Origin: Pantanalinema sp. GBBB05
Lineage (GTDB): Bacteria > Cyanobacteriota > Cyanobacteriia > Leptolyngbyales > Leptolyngbyaceae
NCBI GenBank assembly: GCA_016743235.1
Contig: VRZD01000054.1
Location: forward strand, 1 to 32,886
Length of the DNA stretch: 32,886 bases
Direction: 5' to 3'
The position numbers and the translations under genes are program-made. The notes beneath the pieces were generated by a model, which saw only the letters and a list, made by a program, of their open reading frames with translations, was not told where the DNA came from and did no database searches. Below, one piece after another: positions 7,968 to 16,103 of this stretch (position 1 is the stretch's first letter; the number at the start of each line of letters is the position of its first letter).

Positions 7968-9518
7968 CTACTGCATCGCAATTTGAGGTGCAAGGGGAGC
8001 ACTCACCTCAGCAGAAGCTTCCAACGAGATTGCATGCCGTTCGATCGGGGCAGAAGCAGCCAGAGTTGCTGTGGTGGTTTCACTCCAACGGACTAACCAG
8101 GTGGGTTGAATTCCTAACCACACAATCAAAGCCGTCAACACCAACGCCGGAGCCTGTTCCCACAAGGTAACTCGCGGATAGTAAGCAGTGGCACAATCCA
8201 GCTTACCGAAGCAGGTGCGGTTCAGCATGATCACAAAGTAAACTGCTGTCAACCCAGTGCCCACCACACATAACAAGGTGGCTAAGGGGAAGATGGAATA
8301 GCTTCCCTGGAAGACCAAGAATTCGCTAATAAAACCGACCATGCCAGGAATTCCTGCACTTGCCATCCCCGCTAAGACCAATAGCGCACTGGTCATGGGC
8401 AAGCCTCGAATCGCATTGAGTAAGCCATTTAACACGTCTAACTCGCGGGTGCCGACCTTGGCTTCGATCGTGCCGACCAGATAAAACAGTAGTGCCAAGA
8501 TCAAACCATGGCTGATCATCTGTGATACGGCACCAACCATACTTAACGGAGTCAGCGCCGCTGCGCCTAGCAGGACATAGCCCATGTGACCGATCGAGCT
8601 ATACGCCACCATCCGCTTGATATCCTTTTGAGCGATCGCAGCCATGGCTCCATACATGACACAGATGGCGGCAATGAGGGCTAATCCCGGTGTTACCAGT
8701 GACCAGGTTTCCGGGAACAATCCTAAGCCAAAGCGCACCAAGCCATAAATTCCTAGTTTTGACAACACGCCACCTAACAGAATTGCGGTTGGTGTGGAAG
8801 CTTCTACATAGGCATCGGGTAGCCAGGTATGGAGGGGAATTAAGGGAATCTTGATGCCAAATCCCACTAGCAGCAAGGTCAGCAAAATCAACTGTGTCCG
8901 TTGGGACAGATCTCCGGTTTGGATCGTTTCATAATCAAAACTAGAACCGGTCAACCAACCGATCGCTAGAAACGCTGCCAGAATCAAAATACCGGAGATT
9001 GCCGTGTAGATCAGAAACTTCATGCCAGCATATTCCCGCTTGGCTCCGCCCCAGATCACAATCAGTAGATAGAAGGGAATCAATTCCAGTTCATAGAACA
9101 GGAAGAACAGCAGCAGGTTTTGTGCCATTAACGCCCCTGCCATCCCCGCATTGATCAACAACACTAGGACATAGAATAGGCGCGGACGTTGTAACGGCAA
9201 CGCATTTTTGCCAATTAAATCACTGCCAAAAATAGCGATGATCGTTAGCAAATTACTTAATGCCACCAAAGGTAGTGATAATCCATCTACTGCCAGAGAG
9301 TAACTGAGTCCCAGCGTGGAAATCCAGGGCACATATTCCCGCATCTGGAAGCCGGTAGCACTGAGGTCAAATTGAGTCAGGAGCCAAATACTCCAGAGCA
9401 ATGCACTAGTAGCAATAGCGATCGTGCCTAATCGCAATTGCTTGGTCGGAACACTACTTGGCAAAAATGCCACCAACAGTGCGCCGATTAAAGGTAGCCA
9501 AATTAAGGTACTTAGCAT
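7968..9518 (-). CDS. ndhD: NDH-1 subunit D, CO2-uptake type (NdhD3/NdhD4)
   Basis: A proton-antiporter-like membrane subunit of cyanobacterial complex I. It has about 14 hydrophobic helices. Typical motifs include the conserved Glu of helix 5 (FFLFYELELIPFYLLI), the proton-channel block GFGIKIPLIPLHTWLPDAYVEAST with its lysine, and DIKRMVAYSSIGHMGYV. The ATG at 9518 begins MLSTLIWLPLIGALLVAFLP, the normal NdhD start, giving 516 residues. An in-frame TTG at 9548 would add ten unlikely polar residues. The C-terminal tail after residue about 475 is Ala/Glu rich and variable. The neighbours (ndhF and a CO2 hydration gene) mark this as the CO2-uptake type rather than the respiratory NdhD1/D2. Whether it is D3 or D4 is not settled from the sequence alone. 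Confidence 0.93.
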   Translation of the reverse strand: MLSTLIWLPLIGALLVAFLPSSVPTKQLRLGTIAIATSALLWSIWLLTQFDLSATGFQMREYVPWISTLGLSYSLAVDGLSLPLVALSNLLTIIAIFGSDLIGKNALPLQRPRLFYVLVLLINAGMAGALMAQNLLLFFLFYELELIPFYLLIVIWGGAKREYAGMKFLIYTAISGILILAAFLAIGWLTGSSFDYETIQTGDLSQRTQLILLTLLLVGFGIKIPLIPLHTWLPDAYVEASTPTAILLGGVLSKLGIYGLVRFGLGLFPETWSLVTPGLALIAAICVMYGAMAAIAQKDIKRMVAYSSIGHMGYVLLGAAALTPLSMVGAVSQMISHGLILALLFYLVGTIEAKVGTRELDVLNGLLNAIRGLPMTSALLVLAGMASAGIPGMVGFISEFLVFQGSYSIFPLATLLCVVGTGLTAVYFVIMLNRTCFGKLDCATAYYPRVTLWEQAPALVLTALIVWLGIQPTWLVRWSETTTATLAASAPIERHAISLEASAEVSAPLAPQIAMQ

Positions 9519-9559
9519 AGCGTCTTCTGCTTCTTTTCTACACGGCAATCAATGGAACC

Positions 9560-10270
9560 CTAGCCCACTCTGCTTACTACACCTGTGTCCAAATCGTAGT
9601 AGCCACCAATGATTTTCAATTTGCCTTGCTGAATCAGCTCAGCCAGTACAGGTGAGGTTTTCAGTTGTTCAACCTGATACAACACGTTGGCTTTAGTCGC
9701 CGCTTCCATCCGATCGCCAGCAGGAGCTTTCATCTGAGCGATCGCAGGTTGAATGGCTTCCAATAAAGTGCCAATACGACCGGGAACTTGCGCTCCTTTA
9801 AGCGTGGCATCCACTGCACCACAGCGCTCGTGCCCGATTACCATAATCACTTTTGTGCCCAGGACAGCCGCACCAAATTCCAGACTGCCAATCTGTTCGT
9901 CAGTCGCAATATTGCCAGCAACTCGACACACAAATAAATCGCCTAATCCCTGATCAAAAATAATTTCCGAAGGAACGCGGGAATCGGCACACCCTAGAAT
10001 GGCAGCAAATGGGTTTTGGCCTTTGGCGACTTCAGTCAGGCGAGCATTGTCCTGATGAGGGTTTTTCCGTTTATTGGCAACAAACCGTTGATTGCCTGCC
10101 ATTAGCAAATCAATCGCTTGGTCAGGAGCCAGGTTCTCTTTCGCGATCGCAGGTTGAGGGGTGACGAACCCTCCCTTTAATCCAGCAGTGAGCACACCTG
10201 TCCCGATCGCACCGGCTCCAAACTGTAGTAAGTGACGACGAGAGAGGGGATTTTGAGTGGTTTGAGGCAT
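9560..10270 (-). CDS. Beta-class carbonic anhydrase with Tat export signal (EcaB-like)
   Basis: A 236-residue zinc enzyme that interconverts CO2 and bicarbonate. A twin-arginine signal (PLSRRHLLQFGAGAIG, R11-R12) ends near AIA at residues 41-43, predicting export to the thylakoid lumen or periplasm. The beta-CA motif GCADSRVPSE supplies C94, D96 and R98. GHERCGAVDA supplies H147 and C150. Together these are the expected Cys-His-Cys zinc ligands and the Asp-Arg dyad. The length fits an exported beta-CA, shorter than the carboxysomal CcaA type. It is embedded between ndhF (38 bases upstream) and ndhD (41 bases downstream), so it is almost certainly in their operon. Synechocystis EcaB, a thylakoid beta-CA reported to affect NDH-1 CO2 uptake, is the likely functional analogue. 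That equivalence is inferred. Confidence 0.93.
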   Translation of the reverse strand: MPQTTQNPLSRRHLLQFGAGAIGTGVLTAGLKGGFVTPQPAIAKENLAPDQAIDLLMAGNQRFVANKRKNPHQDNARLTEVAKGQNPFAAILGCADSRVPSEIIFDQGLGDLFVCRVAGNIATDEQIGSLEFGAAVLGTKVIMVIGHERCGAVDATLKGAQVPGRIGTLLEAIQPAIAQMKAPAGDRMEAATKANVLYQVEQLKTSPVLAELIQQGKLKIIGGYYDLDTGVVSRVG

Positions 10271-10308
10271 AGCTATCCGATCGTGTGAATGAAGTATTAA
10301 CTGAATTC

Positions 10309-12222
10309 TTAGCCTGCGGTTCGACTAGACCATAAAGCACTAATCGATGTCAGCAGAGAGCTAATGGCTGGGTCCAATGACAACTGAGCTATCAATGGGA
10401 AGCAGAGCCAAATGCCCAAGAATGCTAATCCCACCAAAATGGTCAACATATAAAACTGGGACTGCCCGGAAGTACTGTATTTCAGACCTTGTCCACTTAA
10501 AAGGGTGACGAATCCAAATAAGTTGACCATGCCATCCACCAGGTACTTATCCACCCAGGAGGTCAGGCGGGAAATTAAATCCACCCCAAATACAATGCTG
10601 GAACGGTAGAGTTTCGGCGTGTAAAAGTCATACGCCACCAAATCTTGCAACCCTTTCCAGGGAAACTTGATCGGCTTGGGTACTGCTTTACCGAGATATA
10701 AGACGGCACTCAAGCTGCCACCCAAAATACTCGACCAGATCAGCAACAGGGCCATATCTTTGTTCAGTTGCACCCAACTGGGTAGTAATGAGAATGCCTG
10801 CAACACTAACGGTAGATGCAGCGTAAAGCCTAGCAAAATCATCATTGGCATAATCATCGGCCAATGGACTTCTGGCGATCGCTCCGACATTTGTTGGGGT
10901 TTACCGCCAAACACCAGGCTGAATACCCGCACCAAGCCAAACGCCGTTAACCCATTCACCACCAGTAGCAATCCGGCTAACCAAGGACGGGTTGACCAAA
11001 TACTACTTGCCAGATCCAGCATGGCCCAAAAACCGCCCAGGGGTGGAAATGCCACTAGCCCTAACGTGCCAACGACGAATGCCAAACCGGAGATGGGGCG
11101 ACGTGACCACAATCCTCCTAGCTGAGTCACATCTTGAGTCACACTGTTCCAGACGATCGCGCCCGTACTCATCACCAGCAAGCCCATCGACACAGCATGA
11201 GTCAAGACCAGTAACAGTGCCGCATCCACTTGTTGCGTCCCCACGGCCACAAAGACGATCCCCATATAAGCACTGACCAAGTAAGACAGGGTTCGCTTAA
11301 TGTCGATTTGTGCCAGGGCAATCAGTGAACCCCCGATCGCCGTTAATGCACCAATGAAAATCGTGGCAGACAACACGATCGGAGACAGTGCCAATACCGG
11401 TTCCAGTTTCACTAGTACCCAGGCTCCCGTTGCTACCACCACCGTATTCCGGAGAATTGTGGAGGGGACGGGGCCTTCCATCGCTTCATCTAACCAGAGA
11501 TGCAGGGGAAACTGAGCGCACTTACCCATTGGACCTGCAATTAGTCCCAGTCCGACTAAGGTGATTACCAGAGGATTGACCTCCGCTGTTTTTGCCCACT
11601 CTGCCAGCTCTGTAAAATTCCAGGTACCAGCTAGGGGTAATAAAGCAATCACTCCCATCAATAGGAACAAGTCGCCAACCCGTTTAGTCAGAAACGCATC
11701 GCGGGCACCCGTTACTACCAGGGATTGGTTGAACCAGAAGCCGACTAATAGGTAAGTCCCTAAGGTCAGCACTTCCAGAATGATGTAACTGAAGAATAAA
11801 GAATCGCAGATTGCTAAAGCGGTCATCCCGGCTTCAAACAAGGCCAGCAAGGAATAAAACCGGGCCCAACCCCAATCCATTTCCATATAGCCGATCGCAA
11901 AAACCTGCGCCAACAGGTTCATACCAGTGATTAATACCACCGCACCTACCGTTAACGCCGAAGCCACGATCGGTAAGGTGAGATTGAGATCGGCAACTTG
12001 CAGCCAGGTAATGGATAATTCATACGCAGGTTGATTCCAAGCGGCTTGTAATGCAATCAGCGCATGAACAAACGAGATGAATGTCATTAGGGCATTAACA
12101 TAGCCAGCCGGACGCGGTCCGGTACGCCTGGTAATCGAGGGAAACCAGATGACTGACAATGTTGCACCAATGAGGGAATAGATCGGAACTAACCAAATTG
12201 TTTGTAGGAGGAGGGAAGCCAT
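10309..12222 (-). CDS. ndhF: NDH-1 subunit F, CO2-uptake type (NdhF3/NdhF4)
   Basis: The distal antiporter-like membrane subunit of NDH-1, first gene of the CO2-uptake operon. It is a 637-residue polytopic protein with the family blocks YMEMDWGWARFYSLLALFEAG, TGARDAFLTKRVGDLFLLMG, KCAQFPLHLWLDEAMEGP, STILRNTVVVATGAW and DIKRTLSYLVSAYMGIV, and a C-terminal extension with a long lateral helix. The start at 12222 (MASLLLQTIWLVPIYSLIGA) is chosen because GAGGT lies about nine bases upstream. An in-frame TTG at 12258 would add twelve residues and has no such site. The substitution of DEAMEGP where respiratory NdhF has the DAMEGPTP block, and the hydration-protein gene in the same operon, support the NDH-1MS type. 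Assignment to F3 or F4 is open. Confidence 0.93.
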   Translation of the reverse strand: MASLLLQTIWLVPIYSLIGATLSVIWFPSITRRTGPRPAGYVNALMTFISFVHALIALQAAWNQPAYELSITWLQVADLNLTLPIVASALTVGAVVLITGMNLLAQVFAIGYMEMDWGWARFYSLLALFEAGMTALAICDSLFFSYIILEVLTLGTYLLVGFWFNQSLVVTGARDAFLTKRVGDLFLLMGVIALLPLAGTWNFTELAEWAKTAEVNPLVITLVGLGLIAGPMGKCAQFPLHLWLDEAMEGPVPSTILRNTVVVATGAWVLVKLEPVLALSPIVLSATIFIGALTAIGGSLIALAQIDIKRTLSYLVSAYMGIVFVAVGTQQVDAALLLVLTHAVSMGLLVMSTGAIVWNSVTQDVTQLGGLWSRRPISGLAFVVGTLGLVAFPPLGGFWAMLDLASSIWSTRPWLAGLLLVVNGLTAFGLVRVFSLVFGGKPQQMSERSPEVHWPMIMPMMILLGFTLHLPLVLQAFSLLPSWVQLNKDMALLLIWSSILGGSLSAVLYLGKAVPKPIKFPWKGLQDLVAYDFYTPKLYRSSIVFGVDLISRLTSWVDKYLVDGMVNLFGFVTLLSGQGLKYSTSGQSQFYMLTILVGLAFLGIWLCFPLIAQLSLDPAISSLLTSISALWSSRTAG

Positions 12223-12651
12223 CCAAATTACCTCATAGGACTCCAACAATAAACGCAAAAACAGCCACGCCTAGGAAGCCAATTTTTCCTGAGCTACGGG
12301 TTATTAGTTTTTCTTAATCTTTTGCGTTATTAGAATTCAAGCATATTTACAATGATTGGGTTAATCGATAGTTCTAAGCGCAACCATTGATATAAGCCTT
12401 AGTTACCCGATATTTCAGGGCTTCAGCCAGTGATTAAATTGATCAATTAATCTGATTGAATTTGACTATTAATCTAATCATCACTCCCAACCAGGGATCA
12501 TGATTGATTCAAGTCTATGCTGCTATACCATAGATGAGCCACTAGTAAGACAGGAGTGACTGGGGTGCAATCGCCAAACTCCACTTTTATTTAGCGGTAA
12601 AGATGGTGAAGGATGAGGGGAAGGTGAAGGGAGACGATCGTTAGCCACCAT
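12223..12651 (-). promoter_or_regulatory. Upstream region of the CO2-uptake operon with a LysR-type-like palindrome
   Basis: About 430 bases without a gene lie between ndhF and the downstream terminator of the repeat-protein gene. The region is AT-rich. It contains a perfect 12-base palindrome, AATTGATCAATT (12437-12448), flanked by two similar blocks, ATTAATCTGATT (12447-12458) and ATTAATCTAATC (12468-12479). LysR regulators of carbon uptake (CcmR/NdhR, CmpR) bind AT-rich dyads with ATCAAT-like half-sites, so this is a candidate operator. No firm -10/-35 pair was identified. The operator assignment is inference. Confidence 0.35.
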
Positions 12652-12693
12652 AAAAAAATTCCCCTTGTTTCTCCAGAGAGAAGTTAGGGGAAT
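12652..12693 (-). terminator. Rho-independent terminator of the repeat-protein gene
   Basis: On the minus strand, ATTCCCCT pairs with AGGGGAAT, with an inner TTCTC/GAGAA extension, followed directly by a run of seven T. On the plus strand the arms are 12658-12665 and 12686-12693, with the A run at 12652-12658. It lies about 50 bases past the stop codon of the minus-strand gene ending at 12745. Confidence 0.85.
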
Positions 12694-12744
12694 CCGCTTA
12701 ATTCAGGCTGTAAGACGATGCTTTACAAGCCGTCAATATTCTAC

Positions 12745-15231
12745 CTACAAGCCGGTGACATCAATAAAGTCATAATCTCGATAAACATTGGTACCAATGT
12801 AGCTATTGAAGACTTGCGGCACCGTGCGACCATAGTTAAGGTTGTTCTCCTTACCGCCAGAAGTTTCTGAAGGAATATCTAATGTGGTTGGATCAATCCA
12901 CATCAGAATGTAGTAGCGCCCATTGCCCTGCCAGCCTGGCCATTCCCCTGCACTCGGTAGCCGAACATCCGTATTGGTAAAGTAGGACGCCTGCGGTGTA
13001 CCAGGAGTTTGGGCGGTCGTGCTGATGAAGTTAGCACTTGCCCCGGCTGCCAATGTTGAAATATAGGCATTGGTTAGTAATCGGTAATCACTACCATCCA
13101 AAACATCATCGGTAGACAGATAGAAGTTTACTAAGAAGCGACCTCCTGCTGGACCTGTGGCTACCGTACCCTGGTTTGTAATAGTGCCGCGCAGAGTAAT
13201 GGGACTACCAGCCGCTTGACTAGACTGCACGATATCAAACCCGCTACTAACCGCATCAGGTCGTACCGTTCCAGTGATCGCAATGCCTGTTGCTCGATAG
13301 TTATTATTTTCGAATGTTTCTACGGTGTTGTTGTTAGGATCGGCTAAAACGCCAATGTAGTAAGTTTGATTCCCGCCCCACCAAGTATCACTATTACCCG
13401 GTAAGGTGAGAGTGATTGTGCGGGTAAACGTCCCTGGTTGCACATTAGTAAAGGTAATCAGGTCATTGTCATCACTTATGCCATCATTATTGAGGTCAAA
13501 TAGGCGATCGCTTGCCGTAATCACGGCATCACGGGACAAATACACGCCCAGATTAAATGTTCTCCCACCTACCGGAGGATTGGGGTCAGAGTACTGCACC
13601 GAGTAAGTAATTGAAAGCGTGCGCTGGGTACTTTGTGTTAGATCAACACTACTGCGAGTTGCGGTTAAATTCGTTGGCGCTAAATCGATCGGAGGAGCCT
13701 GGCTCGCGGCAATAGCTAATGAGTAAGGAGTCACAGTAGATGCAGAAGGAGCCGCCGATCGCACCCGGATGAAGTAAGTCCCAGCACTCAGAATTTGGCT
13801 AGAAATCAGTTCATTCTCAGTACCAGAGTTATTCGATTGAGCAATGACTTCACCGTCATCTAACGACCCATTGCCATTAGTATCCCGGGCTAACCAGAGA
13901 TCAGCATTCGCTTGTAACCCAGCCAGAGACAGGGCCACTGTTGAGGAATTTTGTAGAGTGAACTTATAGTAGTCATTCTGGTCAGATACTGTACCAATGT
14001 TATCGCTATAAGTCGCTGCATCATTTGCCGTACTATTGTCAAGAGTACCAATATTGAAGGCAGTTCCCAGCGTATTACCCGCTAGATCAACTGTGCCAGG
14101 CGTTTTGACAACCCCACCGATCGCCCAAGGCGAACCGACCGTTGTTAGAGCTGCTTCTGACAGTTTGGTAATCCCATTCATGAACCAGACTCTATTTTCG
14201 CCGCTGGTACTGTTACGCCATAACAAATCTTGATTGCCATCACCATTAAAATCACCAGCACTTTCAATTTTCCAATTGGCGTTGGTATCAGCTGCCATAC
14301 TAGCGGCGGATACATACGTCGTGCCATTAAAAAACCAGACAGCATTGGCGCCTGTACTAGCATTCCGCCAGATCAGATCGACACTACCATCGTTATTCAT
14401 ATCCGCTGCTGTTTCCAATCGCCAAGGAGCGCCGATTCCTGGCAAGGAAACCGTGGTGGACAGCGTTCCCCCGTTCATTAGCCACAGCCCTGTTACGCCC
14501 AAGTTAGGCTCTCGCCACAGTAAATCCAGGTTACCGTCGGCATTAAAGTCAGCCGCACTCACAAGTTCCCAGGGGGCACCAACCTGTGTCAGAGCCACTG
14601 TGCCTCGCAGATTACCGCTGGAATCCATTAGCCAGACGCCATTATAGCCCTGCACCGTGTTGCGCCAAATGTAATCGTCCTGACCATCGAGGTCGAAGTC
14701 AGCTACATCAACAATTGTCCATTCTGTGCTAGATAAATTAGGCCCAGCTAGGCTAGTACTGGCAATCTGAGTGCCGTTCATCCGCCAAACGGCATTAGCC
14801 CCAACAGGGGCGTTCCGCCAGATGATATCAGAACGCGATGTTGTAACGGAGTTAACCCCTAAGGTGTAGTTGATGGTTGTGCTGGTATCGGCGGCAGATA
14901 CTCGGATATAGTAAGTTCCATCATTCAGAACGTCGGTAATAATGCTTTCAGCTAGACCACCAGGGTTAGTAGAGCTACCTAGTTGACCTGTAAGCGGATT
15001 ACCAGAACTATCTAGCAAGGTCAAATCTGCATTGCCATTCAGTTCTGTCAGTGTTAGAACAAGAGTGCTACTACGACCGACTTGAAGTCTGTAGTAATCG
15101 TCTGAGTCCCCTGGTCCTAGGGAATAGCTAGTATCAGTTCCTGCGTTCTTGAATATTTGCAGCCCCGAACCAGCGGAGATATTCCGCACAGTATTATTCG
15201 CACTACTATCAATAAGATTGCTATCTGCCAT
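12745..15231 (-). CDS. Large PPC / FG-GAP-like repeat / CARDB protein, probably secreted
   Basis: An 828-residue protein with modular architecture. Residues about 28-128 form a bacterial pre-peptidase (PPC) domain (DDYYRLQVG and DGTYYIRVS). Five repeats of about 50 residues (about 134-375) follow. Each carries a W-R-N/E block (DIIWRN, DYIWRN, DLLWRE, DLIWRN, DLLWRN), and four calcium-type loops sit between them (DFDLDGQDD, DFNADGNLD, DMNNDGSVD, DFNGDGNQD), as in FG-GAP/VCBS proteins. A second PPC domain (about 385-508) has an EF-hand-like loop at D450-E461 (DTNGNGSLDDGE). Two CARDB-like Ig domains (about 513-800) follow, with another loop at 579-590. The N-terminus (MADSNLIDSS) is not a Sec signal, so type I or other leaderless export is likely. 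No catalytic domain is visible. An adhesin or surface matrix role is plausible. It is divergent from the gene at 15469. Confidence 0.88.
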   Translation of the reverse strand: MADSNLIDSSANNTVRNISAGSGLQIFKNAGTDTSYSLGPGDSDDYYRLQVGRSSTLVLTLTELNGNADLTLLDSSGNPLTGQLGSSTNPGGLAESIITDVLNDGTYYIRVSAADTSTTINYTLGVNSVTTSRSDIIWRNAPVGANAVWRMNGTQIASTSLAGPNLSSTEWTIVDVADFDLDGQDDYIWRNTVQGYNGVWLMDSSGNLRGTVALTQVGAPWELVSAADFNADGNLDLLWREPNLGVTGLWLMNGGTLSTTVSLPGIGAPWRLETAADMNNDGSVDLIWRNASTGANAVWFFNGTTYVSAASMAADTNANWKIESAGDFNGDGNQDLLWRNSTSGENRVWFMNGITKLSEAALTTVGSPWAIGGVVKTPGTVDLAGNTLGTAFNIGTLDNSTANDAATYSDNIGTVSDQNDYYKFTLQNSSTVALSLAGLQANADLWLARDTNGNGSLDDGEVIAQSNNSGTENELISSQILSAGTYFIRVRSAAPSASTVTPYSLAIAASQAPPIDLAPTNLTATRSSVDLTQSTQRTLSITYSVQYSDPNPPVGGRTFNLGVYLSRDAVITASDRLFDLNNDGISDDNDLITFTNVQPGTFTRTITLTLPGNSDTWWGGNQTYYIGVLADPNNNTVETFENNNYRATGIAITGTVRPDAVSSGFDIVQSSQAAGSPITLRGTITNQGTVATGPAGGRFLVNFYLSTDDVLDGSDYRLLTNAYISTLAAGASANFISTTAQTPGTPQASYFTNTDVRLPSAGEWPGWQGNGRYYILMWIDPTTLDIPSETSGGKENNLNYGRTVPQVFNSYIGTNVYRDYDFIDVTGL

Positions 15232-15468
15232 AAGCTATACCCTCCACAGTCGCAAGCCTATGTTTCCCCGCTTTAACAGATCAACAAGCACAGAGAGAGA
15301 AACTTTATCGATGCTTTGCATTTTATACAATATCTGCATAATTGCTTAAGTGATTTTACTGAAACCTTAAATGTAGAAAAAGCTAACCTTTGCCAGATTT
15401 CAGTACCTACACACCAGAGATCGGGCAATATTGATGTGCTCCTATCCGTATCCCTATGCAAGCAACTC

Positions 15469-16074
15469 ATGAGTAGCTCCGATCGCTGGCAAGCAAGTTA
15501 TCACCAACTGTTCCCTACTCCATTATTTGTCTTCAATCTGCAAGACCATGAAGCAATGGATCATAAATTATTGCAGATCATCTATCAGTTAAAAGCGAGT
15601 GATCCGGGCGCTGTTGCCTCCAACGTCCTAGGTTGGCATAGCCGAGGCAATTTATTCAACTTGGATGGCGAATTTCAGGTATTTAAGCAATTAGTTGATA
15701 GCGCAATCACAGAGGTTGCTCAAGCCATTGGCTATGGCAATGTGCGGATTACCCCAGCAAATTGTTGGGCAAATGTTAGCCCAAAACACGCCAGTAATAA
15801 AATTCATGATCATGCCAATTGTTTGCTGAGCGGCGTCTATTACCTCAAAACCCCTAAAGACTGTGGCAATTTGATGTTCTACGATCCCCGAAGTGCCCGG
15901 ACATTCTATAAGCCTTTAGTCCAGGATTTTACTCCGTTTACAGCTGATGCGATCGCGTATGAGCCACAAGCTGGATTACTTTTAATTTTTCCCAGCTGGT
16001 TAAAACATGGGGTAGAACCTAACCTCAGTGATAACGATCGCGTCAGTCTTAGTTTTAACTATATTTTTAGCTAA
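15469..16074 (+). CDS. Putative 2OG-Fe(II) oxygenase (TIGR02466-like)
   Basis: About 201 residues. The C-terminal half has the plan of the 2OG-Fe(II) oxygenase type 5 family. KIHDHANCLLSGVYYLKTP supplies the proximal histidines (H113, H115, with D114 between) next to the SGVYYL strand. Then follow CGNLMFYDPRSA, FPSWLKHGVEPN (distal H180) and RVSLSFN (R191, co-substrate carboxylate). Such proteins hydroxylate unknown substrates. The ATG at 15469 is preferred because the preceding 51 in-frame codons resemble no protein and overlap the promoter space of the divergent repeat-protein gene. The substrate is unknown. The shared intergenic region (15232-15468) suggests possible co-regulation with the repeat protein, as TIGR02466-type oxygenases often sit beside secreted or repeat proteins. 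Confidence 0.75.
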   Translation: MSSSDRWQASYHQLFPTPLFVFNLQDHEAMDHKLLQIIYQLKASDPGAVASNVLGWHSRGNLFNLDGEFQVFKQLVDSAITEVAQAIGYGNVRITPANCWANVSPKHASNKIHDHANCLLSGVYYLKTPKDCGNLMFYDPRSARTFYKPLVQDFTPFTADAIAYEPQAGLLLIFPSWLKHGVEPNLSDNDRVSLSFNYIFS

Positions 16075-16103
16075 TCACTCTTGCTCCTGGAAAGCTGTGA
16101 TGC

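Noticed and set aside
10667..11125. 152-codon plus-strand open frame inside ndhF
   Set aside because: Antisense shadow of ndhF, with the composition expected from a hydrophobic gene read backwards.
14234..14647. 137-codon open frame opposite the repeat-protein gene
   Set aside because: It is the antisense shadow of the strongly repetitive coding region and has no domain, start signal or context of its own.
15316..15468. 51-residue N-terminal extension of the oxygenase frame
   Set aside because: It resembles no protein and would occupy the promoter region shared with the divergent repeat protein. The ATG at 15469 places the family domain at the expected distance.
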